From NCBI RefSeq assembly GCF_900091655.1, contig NZ_LT594621.1, positions 3,878,639 through 3,942,638 on the forward strand: a stretch of DNA of 64,000 nt. The letters are read 5' to 3'. A program made the position numbers and the translations under genes. The number at the start of each line of letters is the position of its first letter. Position 1 is the first letter of the stretch. Of the stretch, positions 34,201 to 42,280 are shown one piece after another. The DNA comes from Culturomica massiliensis. Its GTDB lineage: Bacteria > Bacteroidota > Bacteroidia > Bacteroidales > Marinifilaceae. The notes under the pieces are model-generated. The model was not told the origin of the DNA, did no database searches, and worked only from the letters and a program-made list of their open reading frames with translations.

Positions 34201-35326
34201 GTATGAATATATCTGGACGAACGGGGCAAGGACGGGAGAGATCGATAGCCTTTCCGAAGGCCGTTATCTGGTGGCTGTCAAGGATGCCCACGGATGCCGT
34301 ACCGAGGCAATGGGTACGGTTGTTTCTCCGGATGCTTTAGAGGTCAGCAGTAAAGTCACCGATCCTGTTTGTAACGGTGGTAAAGGGAGTGTCGTATTGC
34401 AAATATCGGGCGGAACGGGAAAATACAGAATCACCTGGGCCGATGGGAATAGCAGGATGAAGCGGGAGGATTTGCCGGCCGGCAGCTATCCGGTGGATGT
34501 GGCCGATGCCAACGGGTGTTTGTGGCAAGGTGTGTTTGAACTGTTTGAACCGGAACAGGTTAATGTCAGTTTAGGACCCGAGCGTACTTTATGCCGGGAA
34601 CAGGAAGTGGAATTAAGGCCTTTGAATGTGGAACGTATTACGGGGTACAAGTGGCTGAAAGATAACGAGGTATTTAGTTTACAGCCTGTTATCCGGGTGA
34701 CCGAAGCGGGTACGTATCGGTTGGAGGTCGTGACGAAAAAAGGCTGCCGGGGAAACGGAGAAGTTACAATCGGTAAAAGTGATGCCGAAATTGACGCCAA
34801 TTTTGCGATGGCTTCGGAGATTGAGGCGGAAGATATCCTGAAAGTGGTCAATACGTGTCTGCCAATGCCGGAATATTGCGAATGGATTTTTCCGGAGACC
34901 GGAACAATAACAATTGTCAGTGATGACCGGGATATGGCCGAACTGATTTTTGACCGGCCCGGGGAATATACGATTGGACTCCGTTCTGTAGAGGGAAAGT
35001 GTGAAGAACTTCTTTATAAAAATGTGTCGGTCGTTACGGAAGGCTCAGGTCAGCCTGTTACCCGGGGGCCCGAACGTGTGATCCGTGATGTGTTGGTGTG
35101 GCCGAATCCCAGCAACGGGCATTTCCGGGTCCGGGTCAAGCTGAACCGGAAATCGGACGGTTTGTTGCGGCTTTATGCGCTGACCGGTGTCCTGCTCCGT
35201 GAATCGAAATGCCGGGGAGATGAAAGTTACGAGCTCAGTTTTAATGAATCTCTCCCGCCGGGAATCTATATCCTTCATCTCATCTTCGGTCCCGAACGGG
35301 AAGCTGTGAAAGTGGCTGTCGAATGA
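28211..35326 (+). CDS. Giant SprB-repeat surface protein with T9SS type A sorting domain
   Basis: 2371 residues. Signal peptide 1-29 (ends in LYAQS). Residues 30-315 are beta-rich without a family I can name. From ~320 to ~2075 I count about 22 SprB-type repeats with the pattern (P/S)xCxGxxDGxIxAxxxGGxxPYxYxW. Some use a Cys-free variant; three adjacent double units have a period near 486 bp with near-identical DNA (30.53, 31.02 and 31.50 kb). A PKD-like domain follows around 2180-2270. The last ~80 residues (VWPNPSNGHFRVRV ... GIYILHL) are a T9SS type A sorting tail, which in known proteins directs export across the outer membrane. In gliding bacteria SprB is a motile adhesin. Here I infer a long surface fibre that works with the adjacent toxin. 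Confidence 0.88.
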   Translation: MKKFVYSWISLGIWFIIVFQVNIGRLYAQSSDSLAVCLTDEIITENSPDLKNPVEANTQSATPLAANSLNYEIWFDFEILAPKPMSYHKDNKFSLYVQFEGESMWVFQGNVNLNSTSTTVPRKLNYRLVTNGKKLINFKTVSRNRSADDKREGTLTVSMDNWALFGGCSETVAPDDFQKQTPVLFGYNAKLIIKRVPVNPVLSSYPADHTLTNENYVRIKTDFSDDFLYRWDWYYSYQLTENKWDRLGASVEVDVNYYRVGGNSTSDFLDNVKQKRKMTVRAGNPCLTGNEKDNSKYAGTLVLDLKIEAPTISAYSIQVTPPKCAGGKDGQVKIPFYRKLFPDEAEQLTLTNLDDPLGYKPSITLRNEENFVIFTGLSAGRYEVKYTNGYILNSTIPSYIGDEYRHKAQFTVSDPPKLSLSGLNKTDVHCKGGSDGTITFTPTGGTGDIRAWYTTAASYPVTRDAVSVVPGLAAANYTVELRDANDCRMTDAAWKVNIAQPATGVSLQELSKTDPRGYGLTDGAIEVIARGGTGGFTYSWQKNGQPVSGSGSKLTGLGDGRYKITVKDANYNKVSPVTAVNLAGCQSTVDIELRQPDLLSVSIGKTGDISCYGLLDGVLRATATGGVGGYRYEWYKSVGGSWAKLRYTTAEVSGLDAGVYRAFVFDRNDIKAVSANYTLTQPDPVRIAFKTAEPACYGGSDGRIEAVVTGGNGGYTYTWPGNPGTSSVIYGEAQNYVVKVKDRKDCRAENNVTIGQPARLTATAQVVLPASANASDGKITVSPSGGTPGYHYRWDYRNAVSNPLTGIPADSVPYRVVVKDAHDCRTELNPRVIYPLGVRLVVKKVISCKGDRDGLLEAMPEGGVSRYYRYQWYQWSNGAFSLISGNGKVSQGVGSGRYQVKVTDSENNTATAEITITEPPLLQATAQITLPSSAAGSDGRIAVSPSGGTPGYYYRWDYRNAVSNPLTGIPADSVPYRVVVKDAHDCRIELEPRVIYPLGVKLVVKKVISCKGDRDGLLEAMPEGGVSRYYRYQWFKSGNGGFQEIEGNGKISAPLEAGTYRVKVTDSENNSVTTDRVLTEPDFLTAVFTVDIPSGPTVSDGKITVFPAGGTPYTDGSYRYFWDYRNSVSNPLTDLPADSVPYRVVVKDAHQCEIELNPRILYPLMVGIREKQPVSCYGRTDGRLEALAEGGVSSIYFYKWYKRENDGFREIAGEESVSEPLGDGIYRVEVRDSEHNQAVSQEFIFRQPDSLRLKFGHLDPLCKDDRNGWINALVEGGTEPYHYLWEDKTDFDAFNRSNLACGFYKVTVTDSHGCQLTGRDSLTEPDSLLVTHEVRFPSVFSGTDGTIRLFPKGGTEPYRYEWTYNHSTDNPLAGLAASDTPYEVTVTDAHGCTVSDTPRMYNPLIVEIQVRDSISCYGRLDGRLAAVFAGGVGAPHDFEWFKKDREGHFRKTGANDSILYGVADGEYRVSVRDRSDSLAVSDVFVFRHPDSLQLQFRHHFPLCKHDANGWTEALADGGTTPYRYYWEDIDREDAALRAGLEDGVYKAVVTDRRGCVVSATDTLTEPDSLIVRHKVDFPSVYGGDDGMVAVSPEGGTKPYRYAWDYNHSVANPLTGLSAMADPLHVVVTDAHGCQVVDSVRMYNPITIELEESGVIICSGQTNAELTAHVKGGAGRPYRFEWYFVEEDLLTGFTETDSLLKSVGVGTYRVAAFDSVGNLGWSADYTIYSPDSLRLEFEIGHLPCKYDRKGWIQAIPLGGEAPYRLDWFDGSADTRIEHLEEGRYEVKLTDKRGCFVTKKVKINSPDELLLSMDYRQPLGWQRDDGMIWVTPVGGTQPYRYEWHGWENDRDTLEGIPAGNYTVTVTDSHQCNKSISATVTEPSLLEVTVSCVRIISCYGVPDGILRATACGGVGNYRYDWYRLSGRHADFMVSGINCEQLPAGEYKVKVTDGNGITAWSEVYRLVQPELLQAAVTVSALLCKGDTDGKAGAVVNGGTLPYEYIWTNGARTGEIDSLSEGRYLVAVKDAHGCRTEAMGTVVSPDALEVSSKVTDPVCNGGKGSVVLQISGGTGKYRITWADGNSRMKREDLPAGSYPVDVADANGCLWQGVFELFEPEQVNVSLGPERTLCREQEVELRPLNVERITGYKWLKDNEVFSLQPVIRVTEAGTYRLEVVTKKGCRGNGEVTIGKSDAEIDANFAMASEIEAEDILKVVNTCLPMPEYCEWIFPETGTITIVSDDRDMAELIFDRPGEYTIGLRSVEGKCEELLYKNVSVVTEGSGQPVTRGPERVIRDVLVWPNPSNGHFRVRVKLNRKSDGLLRLYALTGVLLRESKCRGDESYELSFNESLPPGIYILHLIFGPEREAVKVAVE

Positions 35327-35433
35327 GTATACGGATTTGTTTAACCGTGTTTTACGCTGTGTTTGTGTGATCTGTTTCGGATAAAGATTGTTGAAATGTA
35401 TAAAATATACCGATTAATTAGGGTGGCATACTT

Positions 35434-38400
35434 ATGAAAAAAATCCTGTTATTTTGTAGTACTCTGTTTTTGTTTTTTGCCGTTTACGGTCAGGGGCATA
35501 TTTATCCGGTTCAGGCGAATGTGAACGTTGTTGCGCCTTATAGCCTCTACCTGAGCGACTATGTATCGGGTAGTAAAGAGCGGCTGATCGTGACGTTGCT
35601 GAATCGTGACGTTCAGTATCCGTCGATGCCGGTTCGCCTGCGCCTGAGCATAAAGGGTAATGGTTTTTCGATACAGACCCGTCCTTATGCTTCGGTTTCC
35701 CCGATAACGCTCGAACCCAATGTGCCCTATAAGCTGACGGTGGATGATCTGATGCCTTATTTTGATACCCGTAATTTGTTAGCGCAGGGATTGGGAGGAG
35801 ATTCGTATCTGAAAGGTGGGCGCCTTCCGGAAGGCATGATCGAATTCAGCATAGAAGTTTTGGAGTACGGCACTTCAAAAGTGCTCTCGCAACGGGCCAT
35901 CGGAACGGCCTGGCTTGCTTTGCAGAAACCTCCGTTGTTGAGCCTGCCTTTTCAGGATGAAGTTATTCCCTGGCGTGAGCCATTGAATCTGTTGTTCCAA
36001 TGGACTCCGCAACATTCGGGGGTGGCTCGTGTAGAATACGAGTTGATCATCAAGGAACTTTGGGATAACGGTCTGGCTCCCGAATCGGCCTTTGCCTGGT
36101 CACCTGAAATATTTCGCGAACGAATCACTTCCACAAGCTATCTCTACGGTACTTTAGCACCGGCGCTGGAGCCTGGCCGCCGTTATGCCTGGGCTGTGCG
36201 TGTTGTGGCCAAAGACGGAGCGGATGATGTGAGTATTTTTGAGAACGAGGGGCTGAGCATGATCCGTTCTTTCCGTATCGCCCGTTATTGTCCCGAACCG
36301 GTACAGGTAAAAGCTACGGCCGAACGGGGATATATTCACGTGGAATGGGAGAGTGCACCGGAACACATTGATTATACGGTGGCTTACCGTGTGAAAGGAG
36401 CTGAAACCTGGGCTGAAGTGAGGAGTACTTTTCCGTCTGCCCTGTTATCTGGTGTGCGCCCCGGGTATACGTATGAATACCGTGTGGGCGGTTTTTGCGA
36501 GCCTTTGGTGCCTACTTTCGGAAAGACAGCCTTCCTTACGCTGCCTTCAGAGGATACTACCCGTTTACGTAACTGCGGGATGTTGCGTCCGGTGGATTTG
36601 TCCAATCAGGATCCCCTGGATGAGCTTTTGAACGGAGACCAGTTTATAGCCGGCGATTTTCCGGTACATGTACAGGAGGTGACGGGCAGCCAGGGCTTTT
36701 TTACGGGTAACGGTTATGTGCATGTTCCTTTTCTGGCTTATGCGCCTTTTAAAGTGACTTTCGATAATGTCTATATCAATACCGACCGCCGAATGATTCG
36801 TGGTGTGGTGAAAACGGTTTACGATCCGACAGAAAGCGGAATGGGTAATATGGACGATATTTTTACGGGCGGCGGCCATACGGGTAATGTGGTGGAAGGC
36901 ATCACAAAAACCGACCTGAGTGCTGATTTTGTCATTGATAAAGACAACGGGTTCTTTTTTGATGAGACGACCGGTAAAATCGAAGTGACGGATGCGAGCG
37001 GTCAGGTTATCGGTTATATCGAAACGGGGCATAGTGTCCCCGGCGGGGGAGAGCCGGGTGGGAACAACGGTAATGCCCCTTCGGTTTTTCCAATGACGGT
37101 AAAAGACAGCGAAGGTAATATCTATGAGGTGGAAGAAGCTCCGGAGGATGGCTCCGGTACGGAGAACGAAGGGGCCGGGGAGAATCCGGGTTCCGGTTCT
37201 AAAAAGCAATTGGTGGTGACGCCTGTGGGTAAAAGCGGGGATGGTCTGAATCAGGATGAGGTGAACTTCAAACGCCTCGACAGCCGCATGGCCGAAGTCG
37301 TATTTACGGATACGGAAGGCAGTCTTTATGCCTTCGATGCCTGGAAAGCGGTTTATTCCGGCTCTTATCTGATCCGCACGAAATACGAACAGCTTGGGGA
37401 GAGTTACCGTGTTCCGGCGAAGCTCATTCCTTCGGGGAAGAAAGACAAAGTGGGGGCTGTGATCACGGTTCACGACCCTTCTGTCGATCCTGATAAAGTG
37501 ATTTTTAAAACCCGGTCGGGTACAGAATTCAAGCGGGAAAAGTTTGACAAGACTACGGGGAGGTATGTTTTAAATCTGGTGGGGGGCAATGCGAATGACG
37601 GTCAGGAGCTTTATGCGCTTTACCCGAAACCGGGTGGCGGTTATTATAATCTGGGTAAATTGCTTATCGTGAGCTATCCGTCATACCGGATAAAGGTAAA
37701 GATCGTCCCGGTGGCTAATGATCTGGATGAGTTTGAGGCTTTACGCGGGGAGTTGGAGAAAATATACAGTCGTGTCGGTATAGAATGCGTAGTCGAAAAA
37801 ATGCCTGTGTTTGCTTACAGTTCTCCTTTGCTTTTTGCAGACAAGAGCGGTGTTTTCAGTGCTTATACCGATGAAATGAAAAAGCTTCAGGGTGCTTACG
37901 TTGAAAACTACGGAATCGATCCGGAGGCGAGCTACCTTTTTGTCCTTTTATACAGCGGTCAGGGGGATGACCGTAACTATACGGGTTTTATGCCTTTAAA
38001 CAAGCAGTTCGGTTATCTGTTCCGCCGTGATTTCGGCAGTTTTGAAGAATTTGCCGTCGCGGCAGCTCATGAACTGGCTCACGGTCGTTTGTCGTTGCGC
38101 CATCCTTTTGATAAGTCTTTGGGCTTGCCTGAAGGCAGCGTAGCGGATAACCTGATGGACTACCGCCACGGGCGGGAGCTGGCTAAATGGCAGTGGGACG
38201 TGATCCACGACCCGGGTATAGTGTTGCGGGTGTTTGAGCGGGATGAGGATGCGGCGATAGTGGATAGAACGATGGAGGCCGGTGACCTTGCAAAAGGTGA
38301 AAATATCGGGCTCGATCCTTCGGGTAAAGTTATCTTTAAGGTAGAACCTTTACAGTCCGGTGCAAAAGTGGTATTCCTGATAAAAAAAGATATGCCCTAT

Positions 38401-40857
38401 ATTTATGGGTTCAGGATATATACAGATAAAGATGGAGATGAAAAAATCCTTGAAGAATTCAAATGGGATAAGGATACCTATACATCATCAGGTCAGACGA
38501 TTGGTCAGTCGTCAACAGTAAGGCTTACCTACAATGATCGCGGAGATATACGGACCTGTATTTACCGGACTTTTGACGCCTGTTATTATCAGAAGTCTGA
38601 GATCGACATTTCCGGTTTGAAAACTACTGATCCGGATGTATTATATAAAAGTGCCGTAAAATGGGTGCAGGTGAGAAAATATGGCGGTGATTGTCCTGGT
38701 AATCCTGCCGGTAGCGGTTATTTTGTACTGAAAAATAGTGTGGCCGAAACCTATCTGAGGTATGCTAGAGACAATGCAATAGAGATCAATGAACAATTTT
38801 TCCAAAACACGTCAATTATTGCCGGTTTGGTTGAAACTGTTGGGAAAGTTCGTGGCAATTCAGATGCATATCGTCAGTTATTGGGAAATGAAATCACGGA
38901 TAAGCTTTATACTTATGAGTTGGCTAATCCCGGGGCCCGTTTTGTGGTGGCTTGCTGCCCTGTTTCCACTATTTCGGTTGATCAGTCTTCCTGGTCGCGA
39001 TTGGCTGAAGCCGTATTCGCAGAAAGCGGTCTTTCTGCGAATTCCGTATTAATAACAGTGCCCTATGTCCATACTCCTGGAATCGGTCGGGATCAAGGGA
39101 CTTATTTCTTTATGCCGGGAGTGGCTGTAGGGAAAGAGGTTGTATTTCATGAAAGCAGTCTTTCTCGCAGTAAATATATTAATTCCCGGGACTATGCAGC
39201 TTATGAAGTTGCTGATAAATCACGGCTTCCGTTTACCGATTTTGTTTCCGATGTCTTTAAATATATAGCTAAGCCTGAAATCGTTTATTCTTATTTTTTA
39301 AGTTATCAGGGTGAGCTTGTAGCGACAAACCGGATGGAAAATCCAGACCGGATAACCGGTAAGGATTATATTTACAAACTGATAGTTGCAGAAGACAGCC
39401 GTATTGATAAATATGTTTCGGCATTGAAAGAATTCTACGGCTGTCGGAACGCCTGTATGAGTCAGAATCCTTATACGGGTTTGATGTCTCCGCGTATAAC
39501 GTTGCCTTCTGCTTTCGAAAGTTATGCATCCAGTCAGGATCGCCTTCTGAATTTTGTCCGGGACCATCCTTTCGGTCGCTTCCGGGAGGTAGCTCATGGC
39601 TTATTTGATAGTGCGCTATTCACAGAAGACGGGGAATCCGGTATCGGAAAACAGTTTGCTTTTTGGTACAGGGACCATAAATTCTCCGGTTACTGTAGTA
39701 AGATCGGCAAGGAAACAACCTCTTCGCCGGATTCCCGGTATTTTGTCAGTGGCAAGAATGCCGTCGTTTACCGGGAAACCCTTTCGGGTCTGGACGCTTT
39801 AGGTGTGTTATTGATGCCTTTCGGTCTTGACTTTGTTACAGATGGAGCCGGAGCACTTTATGCAGGTTATTACGATGACTGGGAAAATGTGGCAGTTTAC
39901 AGTTCAGCCCTGATTTTACCTGTAGCTCCGGCAGTAGCCACGAAAGGTCTTGCCAGTGGAACGAAAGCGGTGATAAAGTCGGGTAAAGGCCTGAAACTGG
40001 TGGATAAGTCCTTGAAGGTCGACTGGAGTAAGCGGATGTTTGCTTATCTGGAAATAGAATGGAAATCCGAGTTGGATTTATTAACAAAACTGAAGGCAGA
40101 TTTGTCTTCCACGCCTCAGTTATTCGATATCTTTGGCGATGAGCTGAAAATAGAAGGGGCTTATGCCTGGCGTGTAGTGAACAGTTATGCAGAATTGCGC
40201 AAAAATCCCGAAATATTGAAAGCCGTCAACAACCTGCTTTCGGATGAAAAGTTTAAGTCTTCCAATTTGCAACTGGAATTGCTCGGAGATTTGATATGGG
40301 GAAACCGTGGATCCGGTGCAGCAGCTCTGGTTGATTTGCTGTCGGGGTATAAAACATTGGTATCTTCCGGAACAAAATTTGAAAATCTGGGTGCGATGAT
40401 CGCAGAGTTTAATAGAGGTGTTAACTTTGCAGAAGGTGAGCGCTGGATTCAGCGTTATATCCTTGAGCATCCGGATGAGTTCAAAGGCCGTACACTTACT
40501 TTTGAAAGCCGGCTGGATGCGGGAGAAACGGTGAGGAGGGTGGATGTTGTAGTAAGTTTTGGCGAAGATATGATTTATTATGAATTTAAGTCTGTAAAGA
40601 ATCTTCCTCCTTCTAATTTTGCTAAGCAATTTTTAAAAGATTTAGAGATTGCGGATAATTTGGATCAGATCAAATGGTATTTTGATGGGAGTAAGATCTC
40701 CAGGTTGGATAAGGAGGTATTTTTAAGGGAGTTGGAAAAGGTTGAAATAAATCGAAAAATTATTGTAAAGTGGGTAACTTTGAAAGAACAACAAACAAAA
40801 GAGGGTTTCATAAATTTTATAAATAAAAACTTTGATTTAATTTTTCAAATAAAATAG
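35434..40857 (+). CDS. Modular polymorphic toxin: FN3-like N-terminus, metzincin-like domain, PD-(D/E)XK-like nuclease tip
   Basis: 1807 residues. Signal peptide 1-19 (KKILLFCSTLFLFFAVYGQ). Residues 20-165 resemble N-termini I recall as the TANFOR domain (unverified). FN3-like parts lie near 185-375. A Gly/Glu-rich linker spans 535-590. A putative metalloprotease domain (~720-935) has HELAHGRLSLRH (His879, Glu880, His883, His890) and a Met-turn-like NLMDYRHG near 906. Residues ~1460-1525 are hydrophobic, as in pre-toxin regions. The tip (1665-1807) has Asp1704, Glu1717-x-Lys1719 in RRVDVVV...YYEFKSVK, a PD-(D/E)XK-like nuclease signature. DNA copies of parts of this gene lie downstream and diverge at residues ~940, ~1439 and at the tip. 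A leaderless immunity gene starts 3 bp after the stop. The function is inferred from architecture; no T9SS tail is visible. Confidence 0.78.
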   Translation: MKKILLFCSTLFLFFAVYGQGHIYPVQANVNVVAPYSLYLSDYVSGSKERLIVTLLNRDVQYPSMPVRLRLSIKGNGFSIQTRPYASVSPITLEPNVPYKLTVDDLMPYFDTRNLLAQGLGGDSYLKGGRLPEGMIEFSIEVLEYGTSKVLSQRAIGTAWLALQKPPLLSLPFQDEVIPWREPLNLLFQWTPQHSGVARVEYELIIKELWDNGLAPESAFAWSPEIFRERITSTSYLYGTLAPALEPGRRYAWAVRVVAKDGADDVSIFENEGLSMIRSFRIARYCPEPVQVKATAERGYIHVEWESAPEHIDYTVAYRVKGAETWAEVRSTFPSALLSGVRPGYTYEYRVGGFCEPLVPTFGKTAFLTLPSEDTTRLRNCGMLRPVDLSNQDPLDELLNGDQFIAGDFPVHVQEVTGSQGFFTGNGYVHVPFLAYAPFKVTFDNVYINTDRRMIRGVVKTVYDPTESGMGNMDDIFTGGGHTGNVVEGITKTDLSADFVIDKDNGFFFDETTGKIEVTDASGQVIGYIETGHSVPGGGEPGGNNGNAPSVFPMTVKDSEGNIYEVEEAPEDGSGTENEGAGENPGSGSKKQLVVTPVGKSGDGLNQDEVNFKRLDSRMAEVVFTDTEGSLYAFDAWKAVYSGSYLIRTKYEQLGESYRVPAKLIPSGKKDKVGAVITVHDPSVDPDKVIFKTRSGTEFKREKFDKTTGRYVLNLVGGNANDGQELYALYPKPGGGYYNLGKLLIVSYPSYRIKVKIVPVANDLDEFEALRGELEKIYSRVGIECVVEKMPVFAYSSPLLFADKSGVFSAYTDEMKKLQGAYVENYGIDPEASYLFVLLYSGQGDDRNYTGFMPLNKQFGYLFRRDFGSFEEFAVAAAHELAHGRLSLRHPFDKSLGLPEGSVADNLMDYRHGRELAKWQWDVIHDPGIVLRVFERDEDAAIVDRTMEAGDLAKGENIGLDPSGKVIFKVEPLQSGAKVVFLIKKDMPYIYGFRIYTDKDGDEKILEEFKWDKDTYTSSGQTIGQSSTVRLTYNDRGDIRTCIYRTFDACYYQKSEIDISGLKTTDPDVLYKSAVKWVQVRKYGGDCPGNPAGSGYFVLKNSVAETYLRYARDNAIEINEQFFQNTSIIAGLVETVGKVRGNSDAYRQLLGNEITDKLYTYELANPGARFVVACCPVSTISVDQSSWSRLAEAVFAESGLSANSVLITVPYVHTPGIGRDQGTYFFMPGVAVGKEVVFHESSLSRSKYINSRDYAAYEVADKSRLPFTDFVSDVFKYIAKPEIVYSYFLSYQGELVATNRMENPDRITGKDYIYKLIVAEDSRIDKYVSALKEFYGCRNACMSQNPYTGLMSPRITLPSAFESYASSQDRLLNFVRDHPFGRFREVAHGLFDSALFTEDGESGIGKQFAFWYRDHKFSGYCSKIGKETTSSPDSRYFVSGKNAVVYRETLSGLDALGVLLMPFGLDFVTDGAGALYAGYYDDWENVAVYSSALILPVAPAVATKGLASGTKAVIKSGKGLKLVDKSLKVDWSKRMFAYLEIEWKSELDLLTKLKADLSSTPQLFDIFGDELKIEGAYAWRVVNSYAELRKNPEILKAVNNLLSDEKFKSSNLQLELLGDLIWGNRGSGAAALVDLLSGYKTLVSSGTKFENLGAMIAEFNRGVNFAEGERWIQRYILEHPDEFKGRTLTFESRLDAGETVRRVDVVVSFGEDMIYYEFKSVKNLPPSNFAKQFLKDLEIADNLDQIKWYFDGSKISRLDKEVFLRELEKVEINRKIIVKWVTLKEQQTKEGFINFINKNFDLIFQIK
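37459..38251 (+). repeat. Long repeat R1, parent copy (metzincin-like domain)
   Basis: 793 bp matching 45739-46531. I count nine single-base differences by eye. Homology stops abruptly at the codons for ERDED (residue ~940), where the parent continues into its own tail and the downstream copy into a different tip. It is a homology arm suited to recombinational tip exchange. Confidence 0.92.
39526..39749 (+). repeat. Repeat R2, parent copy
   Basis: 224 bp matching 47779-48002 with two differences seen. Homology ends at the codons for DSRYFV (residue ~1439) of the parent toxin, a second junction point. Confidence 0.9.
40426..40749 (+). repeat. Repeat R3, parent copy (nuclease tip)
   Basis: 40426-40547 matches 41855-41976 and 43269-43390. 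40576-40749 also matches 42011-42184, with no difference seen. The repeat opens with TTTGCAGAAG at the third junction point (residue ~1665). Confidence 0.9.
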
Positions 40858-40859
40858 GT

Positions 40860-41852
40860 ATGAAAAAAATATATGAATTAAAGGATATTACCTATGGTCC
40901 ATTTTTTTATAAGGATCAGATAATAGTATGTAATGAACAAGATGAGTATTTATTTTTTTCTGCTGATAATTATCGTCTTCTTCATAAAGTGAATGTGGGA
41001 GGGATTTATACAATAGATATATTAGAGGGCCGGATCTATTTATATAATCATGATTTGTATACATATGATGATAAAACAGAAACTTTTATTCTTTATCGGC
41101 CTTCCTTAGGAGGAGGTTTTGTTATATTATTTAATGATTACTTTATAGAAACAAAATATGATTGGGATAGAGATGAAGTAAAAGTATCTTTTTATAAAGA
41201 AGCTAGTAATGATATTCAGTGGACTAATATCTTTCGGAAACGAGTAGGAGTATTGAATGTAGGAAGGCATTTGTATATTACTGACACCTCTTTAAAATAT
41301 ATTGATTTTATCGATGCTCGGACTGGTGGAGTTTTGAACACGTTGCATTTTGAAAATCCTCCGATATCCAGATTTATTTATTATTATAAGGATACTTTGA
41401 TTGTTTCTTTGGAGATCAAGCCTTTGGAAGAATACCGTTTGCTTGGCCTTGACGCAAGGACAGGGGAAGAAAAATGGAGTATAGAAGATGCCCGTTATTT
41501 GTATGTACAAGATTTAGAAAAAGGTTATTTATATGGAATAGGAGGAAATTTATTTCAGGTAATTGATGTCAAAAATGGGAAAATATTAGTTTATGAAAGA
41601 TTGTCCTCTGAAATAGAAAAATATAAAGTATTTCCGGCTAGGAAGGGATGTCTATCTCCGAATGGTCTTTACTTTTATAGCAATTCTGCGGATTGTAAGT
41701 TTGGTCTAATAAATCTACATACCCATAAGATCGAATTTGTAGTTGATCTGAATTTTTCAAATGGAGTAAAAATAACAGATCTTTCTTACCATAATGGTCG
41801 TCTTTATATTTTAGATACGGATAAAACACTCCATATTTTTGCAGAAGAATAA
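40860..41852 (+). CDS. Probable immunity protein 0 (beta-propeller-like), cognate to the expressed toxin
   Basis: 330 residues, no signal peptide or membrane helix, so cytoplasmic. It has repeated propeller-blade-like phrases (ITYGPFFYKDQIIVCNEQDEYLFF, LLGLDARTGEEKWSIED, GKILVYE, LSYHNGRLYILDTDKTLHIF) resembling PQQ/WD-type repeats. It starts 3 bp after the toxin stop, the usual place for an immunity gene, and a cytoplasmic site suits protection from a nuclease. The paralogue at 42277-43266 has a different N-terminal half but the same core (41412-41491) and C-terminus (from 41731). AT-rich compared with the upstream operon. The immunity role is inferred from position. Confidence 0.7.
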   Translation: MKKIYELKDITYGPFFYKDQIIVCNEQDEYLFFSADNYRLLHKVNVGGIYTIDILEGRIYLYNHDLYTYDDKTETFILYRPSLGGGFVILFNDYFIETKYDWDRDEVKVSFYKEASNDIQWTNIFRKRVGVLNVGRHLYITDTSLKYIDFIDARTGGVLNTLHFENPPISRFIYYYKDTLIVSLEIKPLEEYRLLGLDARTGEEKWSIEDARYLYVQDLEKGYLYGIGGNLFQVIDVKNGKILVYERLSSEIEKYKVFPARKGCLSPNGLYFYSNSADCKFGLINLHTHKIEFVVDLNFSNGVKITDLSYHNGRLYILDTDKTLHIFAEE

Positions 41853-41864
41853 TTTTTGCAGAAG
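41836..41864 (+). repeat. 12-bp direct repeats at cassette border (first border)
   Basis: TTTTTGCAGAAG occurs at 41836-41847 (last codons of immunity gene 0) and again at 41853-41864 (first codons of the next toxin tip). The same pair occurs at 43250-43261 and 43267-43278. The parent toxin has TTTGCAGAAG at 40426-40435. Confidence 0.85.
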
Positions 41865-42280
41865 GTGAGCGCTGGGTTCAGCGTTATATCCTTGAGCATC
41901 CGGATGAGTTCAAAGGCCGTACACTTACTTTTGAAAGCCGGCTGGATGCGGGAGAAACAGTGAGGAGGGTGGATGTAGTAGTGAGAATGGGAGAAAATAG
42001 CAGACCTGTCTATTATGAATTTAAGTCTGTAAAGAATCTTCCTCCTTCTAATTTTGCTAAGCAATTTTTAAAAGATTTAGAGATTGCGGATAATTTGGAT
42101 CAGATCAAATGGTATTTTGATGGGAGTAAGATCTCCAGGTTGGATAAGGAGGTATTTTTAAGGGAGTTGGAAAAGGTTGAAATAGATCCACAAATTATAA
42201 AGAAGTGGTCTGGAGGGAGTAAAGAGGATTTCCTAAATTTTGTAGAAAATAATTTTAATAAAATATTTTTTGTTCGATGA
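41855..42280 (+). pseudogene. Orphan toxin tip 1 (nuclease variant), no start codon
   Basis: An open frame of ~141 codons encoding FAEGERWVQRY...RRVDVVV...YYEFKSVK, the same PD-(D/E)XK-like tip as the parent (D and E-x-K kept) with a different inter-motif loop and a different C-terminus (KKWSGGSKEDFLNFVENNF). The frame is open from 41825 but has no ATG; the only internal candidates are GTG codons within the fold. It therefore looks like a silent cassette that would be expressed only after recombining onto the parent gene. Its stop overlaps the immunity gene start by 4 bp (ATGA). Confidence 0.8.

Noticed and set aside
36565..37473. 302-codon minus-strand frame
   Set aside because: It is antisense to the in-frame toxin gene; composition follows the complementary codons and there is no recognisable domain or start context.
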